Source: JAICYJ01 sp963766445 (lineage in GTDB: Bacteria; Actinomycetota; Thermoleophilia; Gaiellales; JAICJC01). Taken from it: a stretch of 64,000 nucleotides of DNA. The notes beneath the pieces are model-generated. The model saw nothing but the letters and a program-made list of their open reading frames with translations, was not told the origin of the DNA and ran no database searches. Location: NCBI GenBank assembly GCA_963766445.1, contig CAVXZW010000009.1, positions 1 to 64,000 on the forward strand. Reading direction: 5' to 3'. Below, in pieces: positions 8,374 to 16,676 of this stretch. The translations under genes and the position numbers were made by a program. Within the stretch, counting starts at the first letter, position 1. Each line of letters starts with the position of its first letter.

Positions 8374-9124
8374 CGCAGCGCCGGCCACAGCCGCCGCGCT
8401 GCTGGACGGGGTCACCGTCGCCTACGGCCAGCACGTCGCGCTGGACGACGTCTCGCTGGAGCTGCCGCGCGGCAGCATCATCGGGCTGATCGGCCCGAAC
8501 GGAGCCGGCAAGACGACGCTGCTGCGGACGCTGCTGGGCATGCTGTCGCCGCGCAGCGGCAGCATCGATGTGACGGTTCCTGTCGGCTACATGCCGCAGC
8601 TGGGCCCGGCCGCCTGGGACTTTCCGCTGACCGCGCTCGACGTCGCCCTGCAGGGCGGCTACCGGCGCACCGGTTGGCTGCGGCGCCCCGGCGCGGCGGA
8701 GCGGCGGTCGGCCCGCGACGCGCTGGGCGCGGTCGGGCTGGAGGACATGGCCGGCCGTCAGATAGGCCAGCTCTCCGGAGGACAGCGCCAGCGGGTGTTG
8801 CTGGCCCGGACGCTGATGCAGGAAGCGTCGCTGTTGCTGCTGGACGAGCCGCTGTCGGGCGCGGACGCCGCCACCGAAGCCGCGTTCCTGGAGACGCTGC
8901 GGGGCCTGCGCGAGCAGGGCCGGACGGTCGTGGTCTCGACGCACGACCTGGGCTGGTCGGCCGCCCACTGCGACCTGCTGTGCCTGCTCTCGACCCGCGT
9001 GATCTCGTTCGGGCCGCCGGCGCAGGCGCTCAGCGCCGACCGCCTGGCCGAGGCCTACGGGGGCGCCATGCTGGTGGTGGGGGGAGTGCACATCCTGGCG
9101 CCGGAGGGCCATCACAGCCACTGA
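8357..9124 (+). CDS. znuC: Zinc/manganese ABC transporter ATP-binding protein
   Basis: 255-aa ABC ATPase of the metal (ZnuC/MntB) class. Walker A GPNGAGKTT (about residues 44-52), Q-loop YMPQLG, signature LSGGQRQRV (about 139-147), Walker B LLLLDEPLSGAD and H-loop VVSTHDLG are all intact. The ATG at 8357 overlaps the end of zur by 17 nt, indicating translational coupling; an earlier in-frame start would overlap zur further. It powers import of the metal delivered by the ZnuA lipoprotein through the ZnuB permease encoded next. C-terminal HILAPEGHHSH contains a short His cluster of unknown significance. Confidence 0.9.
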   Translation: MRSPPSAAPATAAALLDGVTVAYGQHVALDDVSLELPRGSIIGLIGPNGAGKTTLLRTLLGMLSPRSGSIDVTVPVGYMPQLGPAAWDFPLTALDVALQGGYRRTGWLRRPGAAERRSARDALGAVGLEDMAGRQIGQLSGGQRQRVLLARTLMQEASLLLLDEPLSGADAATEAAFLETLRGLREQGRTVVVSTHDLGWSAAHCDLLCLLSTRVISFGPPAQALSADRLAEAYGGAMLVVGGVHILAPEGHHSH

Positions 9125-9125
9125 T

Positions 9126-9971
9126 ATGCACTACCTGACCGACCCGCTCCAGTTCGAGTTCATGCGCCGCGCGCTGATGGCGATCGTGCTGACCGGCATC
9201 GCCTCGGGCGTGCTCGGCAGCTACGTGGTGCTGCGCGGGCTGGCATTCATCGGCGACGCGCTCACGCACGCCGTGTTCCCGGGCATCGTGGTTGCGGTGG
9301 CGCTTGGCCGCAGCATTCTGCTGGGCGCGCTGGTCGTGGGGCTGATCACGGCGCTCGGCATCGCCACCGTCAGCCGTGGCCGGCGGGTCAGCGAGGACAC
9401 GGCCATCGGCATCCTGTTTGCCGCGATGTTCGCGCTGGGTGTGGTGCTGGTCTCCACCCTGGCCGCCTACCAGCGCGACGTGGCCGACCTCCTGTTCGGT
9501 CAGATCCTGGCCGTGTCGCAGAGCGACCTGTACCTGGCTGCGGGGACGACGGCCGTGGCGGTGGTCACCACCGTGCTGCTGAACAAGGAGCTGTCGCTGA
9601 TCGGCTTCGATCGCGACATGGCACTGGCCATGCGCTACCCGGTGTTCCTGCTCGACCTGGTGCTGCTGGGGCTGATCACCCTTGCGATCGTGGTGTCGCT
9701 GCAGGCGATTGGCAACATCCTGGTGCTGGCGATGCTGGTTACGCCCGCGGCCACCGCCCGGCTCGTCACGCAGCGGCTGGCCACCATGCAGCTGCTGTCT
9801 GCGGCGCTGGGCGTGGCCGCGGGCGTCATCGGCCTGTACATCTCGTTCTGGTGGAACGTGGCATCCGGCGGCGCCGTCGTGCTCACGACGACGGCCATCT
9901 TCTTCGTCGTGTTTGGGGCCGTTGAGGTGGGCCCGCGGGTGCAGCCGGGGGCTGGGTTCAGGAGCGGATAA
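9126..9971 (+). CDS. znuB: Zinc/manganese ABC transporter permease
   Basis: 281-aa ABC-3 family permease with eight or nine predicted membrane helices, starting 1 nt after the znuC stop. Family landmarks: SGVLGSYVVLRGLAFIGDALTHAVFPG near the N-terminus and the coupling-helix region IGNILVLAMLVTPAATARLVT (about residues 195-215). Together with ZnuA and ZnuC it forms a high-affinity zinc (or manganese) importer in the cytoplasmic membrane. Expected to be derepressed on zinc starvation through the Zur site upstream of the operon. Confidence 0.9.
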   Translation: MHYLTDPLQFEFMRRALMAIVLTGIASGVLGSYVVLRGLAFIGDALTHAVFPGIVVAVALGRSILLGALVVGLITALGIATVSRGRRVSEDTAIGILFAAMFALGVVLVSTLAAYQRDVADLLFGQILAVSQSDLYLAAGTTAVAVVTTVLLNKELSLIGFDRDMALAMRYPVFLLDLVLLGLITLAIVVSLQAIGNILVLAMLVTPAATARLVTQRLATMQLLSAALGVAAGVIGLYISFWWNVASGGAVVLTTTAIFFVVFGAVEVGPRVQPGAGFRSG

Positions 9972-10065
9972 TCCGTTCGCGGGCTTGTTGCACGAGCCGC
10001 AAACATGTGAGAGATTCTGGATCCGCAGTCGAGTCGTGCGGGCACATACCTCGGGGGAGGACATC

Positions 10066-10527
10066 ATGCGTACCAGAAGGCTTTTGCCTGCGGCAGGAGT
10101 CGCGCTGGCACTCGCTGTCGGCGTATTCGCCGGCACCGCGCTGGCCGGGGGAGGAGGGAACGGGCCGAACCCAGCGGCCGGCAAGGCGTCGGTCACGCCG
10201 AGCTTCTCGACGACCACGGCGGTCAAGGTGAAGGCGGCGGCCGTGATCAACGCTAACGCCACCGTGATGCGGGCATCGACCTTGCCGTACCATGTAACGT
10301 CGGTCACCAGCCTCGGAACCGGCGTCTACGACCTCCGCTTCAGCCACGGCATCAGCGGATGCGCCTGGGTCGGTACGGTGGGCCTCGGCACGTTCACGGG
10401 CAGCACGGGACCGGCGCAGATCACCATCACCGGCCGCGCTGGAACCAACAACGGGCTGTTCATCACCACGTTCAACGGCACGGGCACTGCGACGAACGAG
10501 CCATTCCACGTGATCGTGGTCTGCTGA
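10066..10527 (+). CDS. Small secreted protein of unknown function
   Basis: 153 aa. N-terminal signal peptide: MRTRRLLP, hydrophobic core AGVALALAVGVFAG, cleavage near TALAG. A Gly-rich linker is followed by Val/Thr-rich sequence suggesting beta strands (TSVTSLGTGVYDLRF, AQITITGRAG), typical of a small beta-sandwich. Only two cysteines, in SGCAW and at the very C-terminus. ATG 10066 is 5 nt after a strong GGGGGAGG ribosome site at 10053-10060. A GC-rich hairpin follows the stop. No recognised family. Confidence 0.75.
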   Translation: MRTRRLLPAAGVALALAVGVFAGTALAGGGGNGPNPAAGKASVTPSFSTTTAVKVKAAAVINANATVMRASTLPYHVTSVTSLGTGVYDLRFSHGISGCAWVGTVGLGTFTGSTGPAQITITGRAGTNNGLFITTFNGTGTATNEPFHVIVVC

Positions 10528-10538
10528 TCAAATCCAGC

Positions 10539-10571
10539 ATCGGGGCCGGTGGAACGTCCGCCGGCCCCGAT
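10539..10571. terminator. Bidirectional terminator-like hairpin
   Basis: Perfect 11-bp inverted repeat, ATCGGGGCCGG (10539-10549) and CCGGCCCCGAT (10561-10571); the stem extends inward by four more pairs (one G-T wobble) to a 3-nt loop. It sits between two convergent genes ending at 10527 (+) and 10578 (-). No T-run follows on either side. Confidence 0.65.
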
Positions 10572-10577
10572 CGGCTC

Positions 10578-10946
10578 TCAGACCGGCGCGTAGCGGCGGT
10601 GCAGCATGATCGTGTTGCCGTCAGGGTCATGCAGGAACGCCATGTGGCAGACGCCTGTGTCGATCGTCTCGCCGGTGAACTCGACGCCGTCCCGCTCGAG
10701 CGCCGCCCGCGCCTCGGCGACGTCCGGAACGCGCAGCGCGATGCCGTTGTGGTTCGGCTCGAAGGGTAGCCCCATCCGCTCCGGCTCCCACACGCCGAGC
10801 GTGACCTGGCCGGCCCTCACCTCGAAGCCGGCCGGCGTGTCGCGCTCCAGCGTCAGCCCCAGCGTCTCGGTGTAGAAGCCCTTCGATCGTTCGCGGTCGC
10901 GGCTTGCGACCGGCACGAAATCGACTCGCTCGACGGTGATGGGCAT
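10578..10946 (-). CDS. VOC (glyoxalase/bleomycin-resistance) superfamily protein
   Basis: 122-aa single-chain vicinal-oxygen-chelate protein with two beta-alpha-beta-beta-beta modules. The first begins VERVDFVPVASRDRERSKGFYTETLGL, the second NHNGIALRVPDVAEARAALERDG and ends with DPDGNTIMLHRRY, the usual metal-ligand end. ATG at 10944-10946 has a GGGAGG ribosome site. Substrate cannot be predicted; family members include lyases, dioxygenases and binding proteins. Downstream it converges on the secreted-protein gene with a hairpin between. Confidence 0.85.
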   Translation of the reverse strand: MPITVERVDFVPVASRDRERSKGFYTETLGLTLERDTPAGFEVRAGQVTLGVWEPERMGLPFEPNHNGIALRVPDVAEARAALERDGVEFTGETIDTGVCHMAFLHDPDGNTIMLHRRYAPV

Positions 10947-11015
10947 GGCTGCCTCCCTGACTGGTGAGACTCCAGGGTAGTCAGCCCGAGCCGTGATCCG
11001 GATATCGTCGGGCAC

Positions 11016-12089
11016 ATGCCCGCCGCCACCGACATCGCACGCATCCGGCGCATGCGGGCGACCGCGCAGCTCCTGGCCGGCCCTCCCGCCCGCAGCGTGG
11101 CCGCGGTGCCGCGCCAGCTGCTGGCCGTGCAGGCGCAGGATCTGCGCGCGGCGCGGCTGGCCGTGCGCGCTCGCAGCGCCCGCATCACGGCGGCCGGCGT
11201 GAACGACGCCCTCGACCGGCGCGAGGTAGTGATCGGCTGGCTCTGCCGCGGCACGCTGCACATGGTCGAGCCCGGCGACTATCCCTGGCTGCTGGGATTG
11301 ACCGGTCCGTCACAGCGCCAGCCGAACGCCCGGCGGCTGCTGCAGGAGGGGTTTCCGCCCGCCCGCGCCGCTCGGGCGGTCAACCTGATCGAGCGTGCGC
11401 TCGCCGACGGCCCGATGGAGCGAGGTGCGATCGGCCGGATGCTGGCCGGCCACGACCTCGATCCGGGCGGCCAGGCGCTCGTGCACCTGCTGTTCCAATC
11501 AGGTTTGGCCGGGGCGACGGTGCGCGGCCCGGTGGTGCGCGGCCGCCAGACGTTCGCGCTCATCCGCGACTGGCTAGGCAACATCCCGGCCGGCGAGCTG
11601 CGCGGAGCCGACCGGGACAGGGCGTTGGCTGAGCTGGCGCGCCGCTACCTGCGCGGCCATGGACCCGCCACCCCGGCCGACCTGGCGTTGTGGGCGGGCC
11701 TGCCGCTGCGCGACGCGCGGGCCGGGTTTGCCGCCATCGGCGGTGAGCTGCGCGAGATCGGGTCGATGGCGATGCTGATCCGCGGCGCTCGGCGCACGGC
11801 GGAGCCGCCGCCGCGGCTGCTGGGCGCGTTCGACGCCTACACGCTGGGCTGGAAGGACCGCGGGTTCGCCGTGCCCGGCGACCACTCCCGTGAGGTGCGG
11901 CGCGACGGTTGGATCAAGTCCGTGGTGACCGTGTCCGGCATCGCGATCGGCGTGTGGTCGTCGCGCGCCAGCGGGCGGCGCCTGGCCGTCGATCAGCAGC
12001 TGTGGGACCAGCCCTCCGCGGACGACGCCAGGCTGCTGCTCGAGGATGCGGCCGCCCTGGCCCGGTTCGAAGGTCTCGAGCTGGGCTAG
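11016..12089 (+). CDS. Winged-helix DNA-binding protein (HTH_42/YcaQ-AlkZ-like)
   Basis: 357-aa protein of the HTH_42 family, related to AlkZ/YcaQ DNA glycosylases. The signature LLAVQAQDLRAARLAVRARS (about residues 29-48) contains the QxQD element that in YcaQ/AlkZ carries catalytic glutamines. Next come CRGTLHMVEPGDYPWLLGLT, a central winged-helix region (LARRYLRGHGPATPADLALWAGLP, about 205-228) and a C-terminal beta region with LLGAFDAYTLGWKDR. By family it may unhook alkylated or cross-linked bases, but many homologues are uncharacterised. ATG 11016; the stop overlaps the convergent LysE-type gene by 4 nt. Confidence 0.8.
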   Translation: MPAATDIARIRRMRATAQLLAGPPARSVAAVPRQLLAVQAQDLRAARLAVRARSARITAAGVNDALDRREVVIGWLCRGTLHMVEPGDYPWLLGLTGPSQRQPNARRLLQEGFPPARAARAVNLIERALADGPMERGAIGRMLAGHDLDPGGQALVHLLFQSGLAGATVRGPVVRGRQTFALIRDWLGNIPAGELRGADRDRALAELARRYLRGHGPATPADLALWAGLPLRDARAGFAAIGGELREIGSMAMLIRGARRTAEPPPRLLGAFDAYTLGWKDRGFAVPGDHSREVRRDGWIKSVVTVSGIAIGVWSSRASGRRLAVDQQLWDQPSADDARLLLEDAAALARFEGLELG

Positions 12090-12721
12090 CGCTTCTCGGA
12101 CCCGACCAGCGCGGTCGCCACGCCCAGGCCGATGAAGATGCACCCGGTCACCCAGCGCTGCAGGCTGCGGACCGTCGATCGCCCCTTCACCCAGCCGGCC
12201 GCGCTGCCCGCTGCGACCGCCCAGGTGCCGTCGGTGATCAGGCCCAGCACCGCGAACGTCAGGCCCAGCACCACGATCTGCTCGGGGATAGGTGCGCCGT
12301 TTCGGTTTACGAACTGCGGCAGGAACGCGAAGAAGAACAGCGCCGTCTTCGGGTTGGTGACGTTCACCAGGATGCCCTGGCGGAAGATCAGGCCGAGCCG
12401 CGTTCCGCGCGGCGCGGGCGCCTGCGCGCGGGCGGTGCGGTCGGCCAGGGTGCGGACGCCCAGGTAGATCAGGTAGGCGGCGCCGATCAGGCGCACCGCC
12501 CCGAACGCGATCGACGAGGACACCAGGATCGCCGACAGCCCGAGTGCGGCCGCCGTGATGTGGACCAGCGTGCCGCAGTGCACGCCGAGCGTGGCCATCA
12601 GGCCCGCGCGGCGTCCGTGCTCGACGCTCTGCGAGACGATGTAGAGCACGGCCGGCCCCGGAATCAGGAGCAGCACCAGCGCTGTGGCGACGAACGCCAG
12701 CCAGGTGGCGAGATTGGGCAT
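12086..12721 (-). CDS. LysE/RhtB family amino-acid exporter
   Basis: 211-aa membrane protein with about six helices. The family start LIPGPAVLYIVSQSVEHGRRAGL (residues 18-40) and the central FRQGILVNVTNPKTALFFFAFLPQFV (about 113-138) are the two LysE/RhtB hallmarks. Such proteins export homoserine, threonine, lysine or related amino acids. It is a single-gene unit convergent with the winged-helix gene. Substrate not determined. Confidence 0.9.
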   Translation of the reverse strand: MPNLATWLAFVATALVLLLIPGPAVLYIVSQSVEHGRRAGLMATLGVHCGTLVHITAAALGLSAILVSSSIAFGAVRLIGAAYLIYLGVRTLADRTARAQAPAPRGTRLGLIFRQGILVNVTNPKTALFFFAFLPQFVNRNGAPIPEQIVVLGLTFAVLGLITDGTWAVAAGSAAGWVKGRSTVRSLQRWVTGCIFIGLGVATALVGSEKR

Positions 12722-12807
12722 GGTGCGAGTCTATCGGCGCGAGAGGCCGTGGCTGCAGCCGAAATTGCGTCGTACTCCGTCCGATCGCCCACCTACGCTG
12801 TGATTTG

Positions 12808-13032
12808 ATGGCAAACGAGCGCAAAGACACCTTGGCGATGGCGATCGACGTCCGGCTGGCCGAGCTGTGGGCTGAGCTGTTCGAGCTGCGCCCCGAGCAC
12901 CTCGATATGGAGCTGCTGGGGTGGTTCCTGCGGGCCGCCTACGGCCAGGGCTACACCGACGCCCTGCGCGAGACGCAGCGCGGGCAGCTGTGCCTCGATC
13001 TCGGCTACGCCGTGCCCGACACCGCTGCGTGA
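12808..13032 (+). CDS. Small conserved hypothetical protein
   Basis: 74 aa, mostly helical and acidic: VRLAELWAELFELRPEHLDMELLGWFLRAAYGQGYTDAL. ATG 12808 was preferred over a TTG one codon earlier. The GQGYTDALRE segment resembles small proteins from actinobacterial genomes of no known function. It sits 46 nt upstream of ccmE but there is no sign of coupling. Confidence 0.6.
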   Translation: MANERKDTLAMAIDVRLAELWAELFELRPEHLDMELLGWFLRAAYGQGYTDALRETQRGQLCLDLGYAVPDTAA

Positions 13033-13078
13033 GCCGCCCTGCGGCTGAACGGCGAACGCCCTTGATACGCTGACGGCG

Positions 13079-13492
13079 ATGACTGCCGCTCCGCGTCTGG
13101 TGATCGCGCTTGCCGTCGCAGCTCTGCTGGCGGTGTTCCTGGTCTATCAGGTCGCCCGCGGCTCCGGGCAGCTGATCGTCACCGTCAGCCAGCTGCGGGC
13201 CGACAAGGACGGCGCCGCCAAGCACACGGTGCAGCTGACGGGCACCGCGGTCAGCTGCGAGGGCGTCGACTGCGCCACCGCCCAGGCACCGTTCACGATG
13301 GTGGTGAAGGACGAGGGGTCGACGCAGACCGTGCCGGTGCGCTACTCGGGCGGATCGGTGCCCGACGCCTTCCAGCAGGGCCGGCGGATCATCGTCACCG
13401 GGCACATGGTGAACGGCCAGTTCGTGGCCAACCCCGACTCGCTGATCACGAAGTGCCCGAGCAAGTACTCGGGCGGCGGCTCGGGGGCCTGA
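13079..13492 (+). CDS. ccmE: Cytochrome c maturation protein CcmE, CxxxY type
   Basis: 137 aa: one N-terminal membrane anchor (LVIALAVAALLAVFLVYQVA) and a periplasmic-side beta-barrel (VSQLRADKDG..., VVKDEGSTQTVPVRYSGGSVPDAFQQG, RRIIVTGHMVNGQFVANPD). CcmE holds heme covalently and passes it to apocytochrome c. The classical heme-binding HxxxY is replaced here by CPSKY near the C-terminus, i.e. the CxxxY variant described from some bacteria and archaea. Starts at ATG 13079 and is followed at once by ccmF. Confidence 0.85.
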   Translation: MTAAPRLVIALAVAALLAVFLVYQVARGSGQLIVTVSQLRADKDGAAKHTVQLTGTAVSCEGVDCATAQAPFTMVVKDEGSTQTVPVRYSGGSVPDAFQQGRRIIVTGHMVNGQFVANPDSLITKCPSKYSGGGSGA

Positions 13493-13494
13493 CC

Positions 13495-15498
13495 TTGGCC
13501 ACCGTCGGCAGCGCGCTGCTGCTGCTCGTGCTGGCGCTCGTCACCTACGCCACCGTCGCGTCCGTACTGGCCGGGCTGCGCCGCGACCGGCGCTTGATGC
13601 GCAGCGCCGGCAACGCCGTGATGGCGGCGTTCGTGTGCACGGTGTCGGCCGTGGTGCTGCTCGAGATCGCGCTGGTGCGCCACGACTTCTCGATCGCGGT
13701 CGTCCTGCAGCACACCAGCCGCACGCTGCCGACGCCCTACCTGCTGACCTCGCTGTGGGCCAGCCAGCCCGGCTCGCTGCTGCTGTGGCTGACGGTGCTG
13801 AGCGGCGCCTCCTCGCTGGTGACGCTCCAGAACAGGCACAAGAACCGTGAGCTGATGCCGTGGGTGACGGCGGTGCTGGGCGGCTGCATGGTGTTCTTCG
13901 CATCGATGGCGACGATCATCTCCTCGCCGTTCGAGCGCACCGCCGGCGTGGTGCCGCACGACGGGTTCGGCCTCGACCCGTCCCTGCAGAACCCCTACAT
14001 GGCCGCGCACCCGCCGGCGCTGTACCTAGGCTACGTCTCGTTCGCCGTGCCGTTCGCGTTCGCCATGGCGGCGCTGATCACGCGCCGCACCGACGCCCGC
14101 TGGCTGGCGTCCGTGCGACGCTGGACGCTGTTCGCATGGGCGTCGCTGGGCGTGGGCATGCTGCTGGGCGCGCACTGGGCGTACGTCGAGATCGGCTGGG
14201 GCGGCTACTGGGGCTGGGATCCGGTCGAGAACGCGGCGCTGATGCCGTGGCTGGCGGGCACCGCCTACCTGCACTCGGTGATGGTGCAGGAGAAGCGGGG
14301 CATGCTGAAGGTCTGGAACGTGGTGCTGGTCACCGCCACCTTCGCGCTGTCCATCTTCGGCACGTTCCTGACCCGGAGCGGCGTGGTCGACTCGATCCAC
14401 TCGTTCGTGCAGTCGCCGGTGGGGCCGGCGCTGCTCGTGTTCCTGTCGATCGTGCTGGCCTTCGCGACCACGCTGCTGGTGTGGCGGCTGCCGCTGCTTC
14501 GCAGCGACCACAAGCTGGAGTCGGTGGTGTCGCGCGAGGCGACGTTCCTGTTCAACAACCTGCTGCTGCTGGCCTTCGCGTTCGTGATCCTGTGGGGCGT
14601 GGTGTTCCCGCTGCTGTCCGAGGCGGTGCGGGGCGTGCGCAGCACGGTGTCGGTGCCGTACTACAACTTCTTCCTGGTCGCGTTCGGCCTGCCGCTGCTG
14701 GCGCTGACCGGGATCGGTCCGCTGATCGCGTGGCGGCGGGCGACGCCGGGCAGCCTCTGGCGCACGTTCCGCTGGCCGGTGATCTCGGCCGCCGCCGGCG
14801 GCGCGCTGCTGGCGCTGCTTGGCCTGGGATCGAGCTGGCCGGGGCTGACGGCGTTCTCGCTGTGCATCTTCGTGACGGTCACGATCGGCCTGGAGTTCGC
14901 GCGCGGCGCCTCGGCGCGCAGGGCGATCGCCGGCGGCTCCTGGCCGCGGGCGCTGGTCGACCTGGTCAGCCGCAACCGCCGCCGCTACGGCGGCTACGTC
15001 GTGCACCTGGCGGTGGTGTTGCTGGTGGTCGGGATCGCCGCCTCCGGTGCCTACGGCAGCGTCAACCAGGCGGCGCTGAAGCCCGGCCAGTCGATGCAGG
15101 TGGGCGGCTACACGCTCACCTACACCGGCATGCGGTCGACCACCGGGCCTAACTACGTGGACACGGCGGCGCGGCTGGTGGTCAGCCGTGGCGGCAGCAC
15201 GGTGGGGACGCTGTATCCGGCCGTGCGCGACTTCACCGACCACACGGTGAAGACGCAATCGAACGAAGTCGACATCCGCCACGACCTGCGCGGCGTCGAC
15301 GTCTACACGATCCTGCAGGGCGCCGACCCGAGCAAGAACGAGGTCGTGATCAAGGCGCTGGTGAACCCGATGGTGAGCCTGATCTGGCTGGCCGGCCTGG
15401 TGTTCGTGCTGGGCGCGGCCATCACGATCTGGCCCGATCCGCGCGAGGCCCGCCAGCTCGCGCGACGCTACTCGACCGCGCTGGCCAAAGAGGCGTGA
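13495..15498 (+). CDS. ccmF: Heme lyase CcmF
   Basis: About 667 aa, ~14 membrane helices. The heme-handling WWD-type segment is GWGGYWGWDPVENAALMPWL (about residues 230-250), preceded by MAAHPPALYLGYVSFAVPFA, and there are several conserved His including AHPPALY and LLGAHWAY. The C-terminal soluble part ends with a last helix LIWLAGLVFVLGAAITIW. CcmF joins heme from CcmE to CxxCH cytochromes. I placed the start at TTG 13495, 2 nt after the ccmE stop, directly before the first helix; GTG 13453 is an in-frame alternative that would overlap ccmE by 40 nt. Confidence 0.9.
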   Translation: MATVGSALLLLVLALVTYATVASVLAGLRRDRRLMRSAGNAVMAAFVCTVSAVVLLEIALVRHDFSIAVVLQHTSRTLPTPYLLTSLWASQPGSLLLWLTVLSGASSLVTLQNRHKNRELMPWVTAVLGGCMVFFASMATIISSPFERTAGVVPHDGFGLDPSLQNPYMAAHPPALYLGYVSFAVPFAFAMAALITRRTDARWLASVRRWTLFAWASLGVGMLLGAHWAYVEIGWGGYWGWDPVENAALMPWLAGTAYLHSVMVQEKRGMLKVWNVVLVTATFALSIFGTFLTRSGVVDSIHSFVQSPVGPALLVFLSIVLAFATTLLVWRLPLLRSDHKLESVVSREATFLFNNLLLLAFAFVILWGVVFPLLSEAVRGVRSTVSVPYYNFFLVAFGLPLLALTGIGPLIAWRRATPGSLWRTFRWPVISAAAGGALLALLGLGSSWPGLTAFSLCIFVTVTIGLEFARGASARRAIAGGSWPRALVDLVSRNRRRYGGYVVHLAVVLLVVGIAASGAYGSVNQAALKPGQSMQVGGYTLTYTGMRSTTGPNYVDTAARLVVSRGGSTVGTLYPAVRDFTDHTVKTQSNEVDIRHDLRGVDVYTILQGADPSKNEVVIKALVNPMVSLIWLAGLVFVLGAAITIWPDPREARQLARRYSTALAKEA

Positions 15499-15818
15499 GC
15501 ACCGCCGTCGAGGCCGCCGTCGTGGCGGTCATCGTCGCCACCGTGGTGGTGGCGGTGGCGTGGCCGTTTCTGTCGCCGGAGCGGGGAGCGCCCGAGCAGG
15601 CGCTGTCACCACGCGACCGCAAACGGCTGGAGCTGATGGAGCGCCGCGACGCCGCATACGCCGGCCTGCGCGACCTGGAGCAGGATCACCGCACCGGCAA
15701 GGTCGGCGACGAGGACTACCAGAGCGAGCGCCGGCGGCTGCGCGCGGAGGCCGCGGGCGCCCTGCGAGGGCTTGATACGCTAGATTCCGAGCCCGATACG
15801 TCGTCTCCGGAGGAATGA
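15495..15818 (+). CDS. CcmI-like membrane-anchored protein
   Basis: 107 aa: N-terminal helix VEAAVVAVIVATVVVAVAWPFL, then a charged coiled region with the CcmI-type block ELMERRDAAYAGLRDLEQDHRTGKVGDEDYQSERRRLRAEA. This corresponds to the CcmI N-terminal (membrane and coiled-coil) part without the TPR domain that binds apocytochrome. The GTGA overlap with the ccmF stop (15495-15498) shows translational coupling and supports a role in cytochrome c assembly. Confidence 0.75.
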   Translation: MSTAVEAAVVAVIVATVVVAVAWPFLSPERGAPEQALSPRDRKRLELMERRDAAYAGLRDLEQDHRTGKVGDEDYQSERRRLRAEAAGALRGLDTLDSEPDTSSPEE

Positions 15819-16621
15819 CCGTGGGGTTGTGGCAGCGGTTCACGATGATCTTCAAGGCCAAGGCCAGTCGCACGCTGGACCGGGTCGAGAACCCGGGCGA
15901 GACGCTCGACTACAGCTATCAGAAGCAGCTGGAGATGCTGCAGAAGACGAAGCGCGGCCTGGCCGACGTGGTCACCGCGAAGAAGCGTCTGCAGCACCAG
16001 ACCCAGGGGCTCGAGCAGAGCGTCGTCAAGCTGGACGGCCAGGCCCGCCAGGCGCTCTCGGCCGGGCGCGACGACCTCGCCCGCACGGCGCTGGAGCGCA
16101 AGGTGCTGGTGCAGGAGCAGCTGCAGGGGCTCGACCAGCAGATCGCCGGGCTCGAGGAGCAGCAGCGCCAGATGGTCGAGCAGCAGCAGGAGCTCTCGCA
16201 GAAGGTCGAGGCGTTCCGCACCCAGAAGGAAGTGATCAAGGCGCAGTACTCGGCGGCCGAGGCACAGGTGCGGATCGGCGAGGCGACGGCCGGGCTGTCG
16301 TCGGAGCTGTCGGACATCGGCGCCGCCACGGCGCGGGCGCAGGATCAGGTGGAGCAGATGCGGGCGCGCGCGTCCGCCGTCGAGGAGCTGGTCTCGACCG
16401 GCGCCCTGGACGAGGTGGGCTCGTCCAGCACATCCTCGCTCGACCGCCAGATCGCGGCGCTCTCGGCCGATGCCCAGGTCGATGCCGAGCTGGACAAGAT
16501 CCGCACGGAGCTGGCCGCCCCGGCCGCACCGGCCGGGGAGCTGGGCGAGGGGCAGCCGGCCGAGCAGCCCGCGGCGGCGCCGGCCGAGCAGCCCGCCGCC
16601 GAGCCGGAGCGCGAGCAGTAG
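15815..16621 (+). CDS. pspA: PspA/IM30 family membrane-stress protein
   Basis: 268 aa, almost entirely helical. The N-terminal amphipathic helix LWQRFTMIFKAKASRTLDRVENP and the following QKQLEMLQKTKRGLADVVTAKKRLQ match PspA/Vipp1; a Gln-rich coiled coil runs over residues 60-170, and a Pro/Ala/Glu-rich tail (repeats of AEQPAA) closes the protein. Family members polymerise on the inner membrane face under envelope stress. ATGA overlap with the CcmI-like gene and an upstream CCGGAGG ribosome site. Being in a cytochrome c maturation operon is a notable context. Confidence 0.9.
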   Translation: MTVGLWQRFTMIFKAKASRTLDRVENPGETLDYSYQKQLEMLQKTKRGLADVVTAKKRLQHQTQGLEQSVVKLDGQARQALSAGRDDLARTALERKVLVQEQLQGLDQQIAGLEEQQRQMVEQQQELSQKVEAFRTQKEVIKAQYSAAEAQVRIGEATAGLSSELSDIGAATARAQDQVEQMRARASAVEELVSTGALDEVGSSSTSSLDRQIAALSADAQVDAELDKIRTELAAPAAPAGELGEGQPAEQPAAAPAEQPAAEPEREQ

Positions 16622-16649
16622 AGCCAGGCTCGCCCGCCTCGCGCGAGTA

Positions 16650-16663
16650 CGAACATATGTTCG
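16650..16663. promoter_or_regulatory. Perfect LexA-type (SOS) box
   Basis: CGAACATATGTTCG, a perfect 14-bp palindrome matching the Gram-positive/actinobacterial LexA consensus CGAAC-N4-GTTCG. It ends 13 nt before the start codon of the radical SAM gene at 16677, a position suited to repression. Confidence 0.7.
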
Positions 16664-16676
16664 CTATAGTGTCCGC

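Noticed and set aside
10066..10527. Small secreted protein as part of the zinc transport operon
   Set aside because: It has its own strong ribosome site and about 95 nt of intergenic space, and no metal-binding motif.
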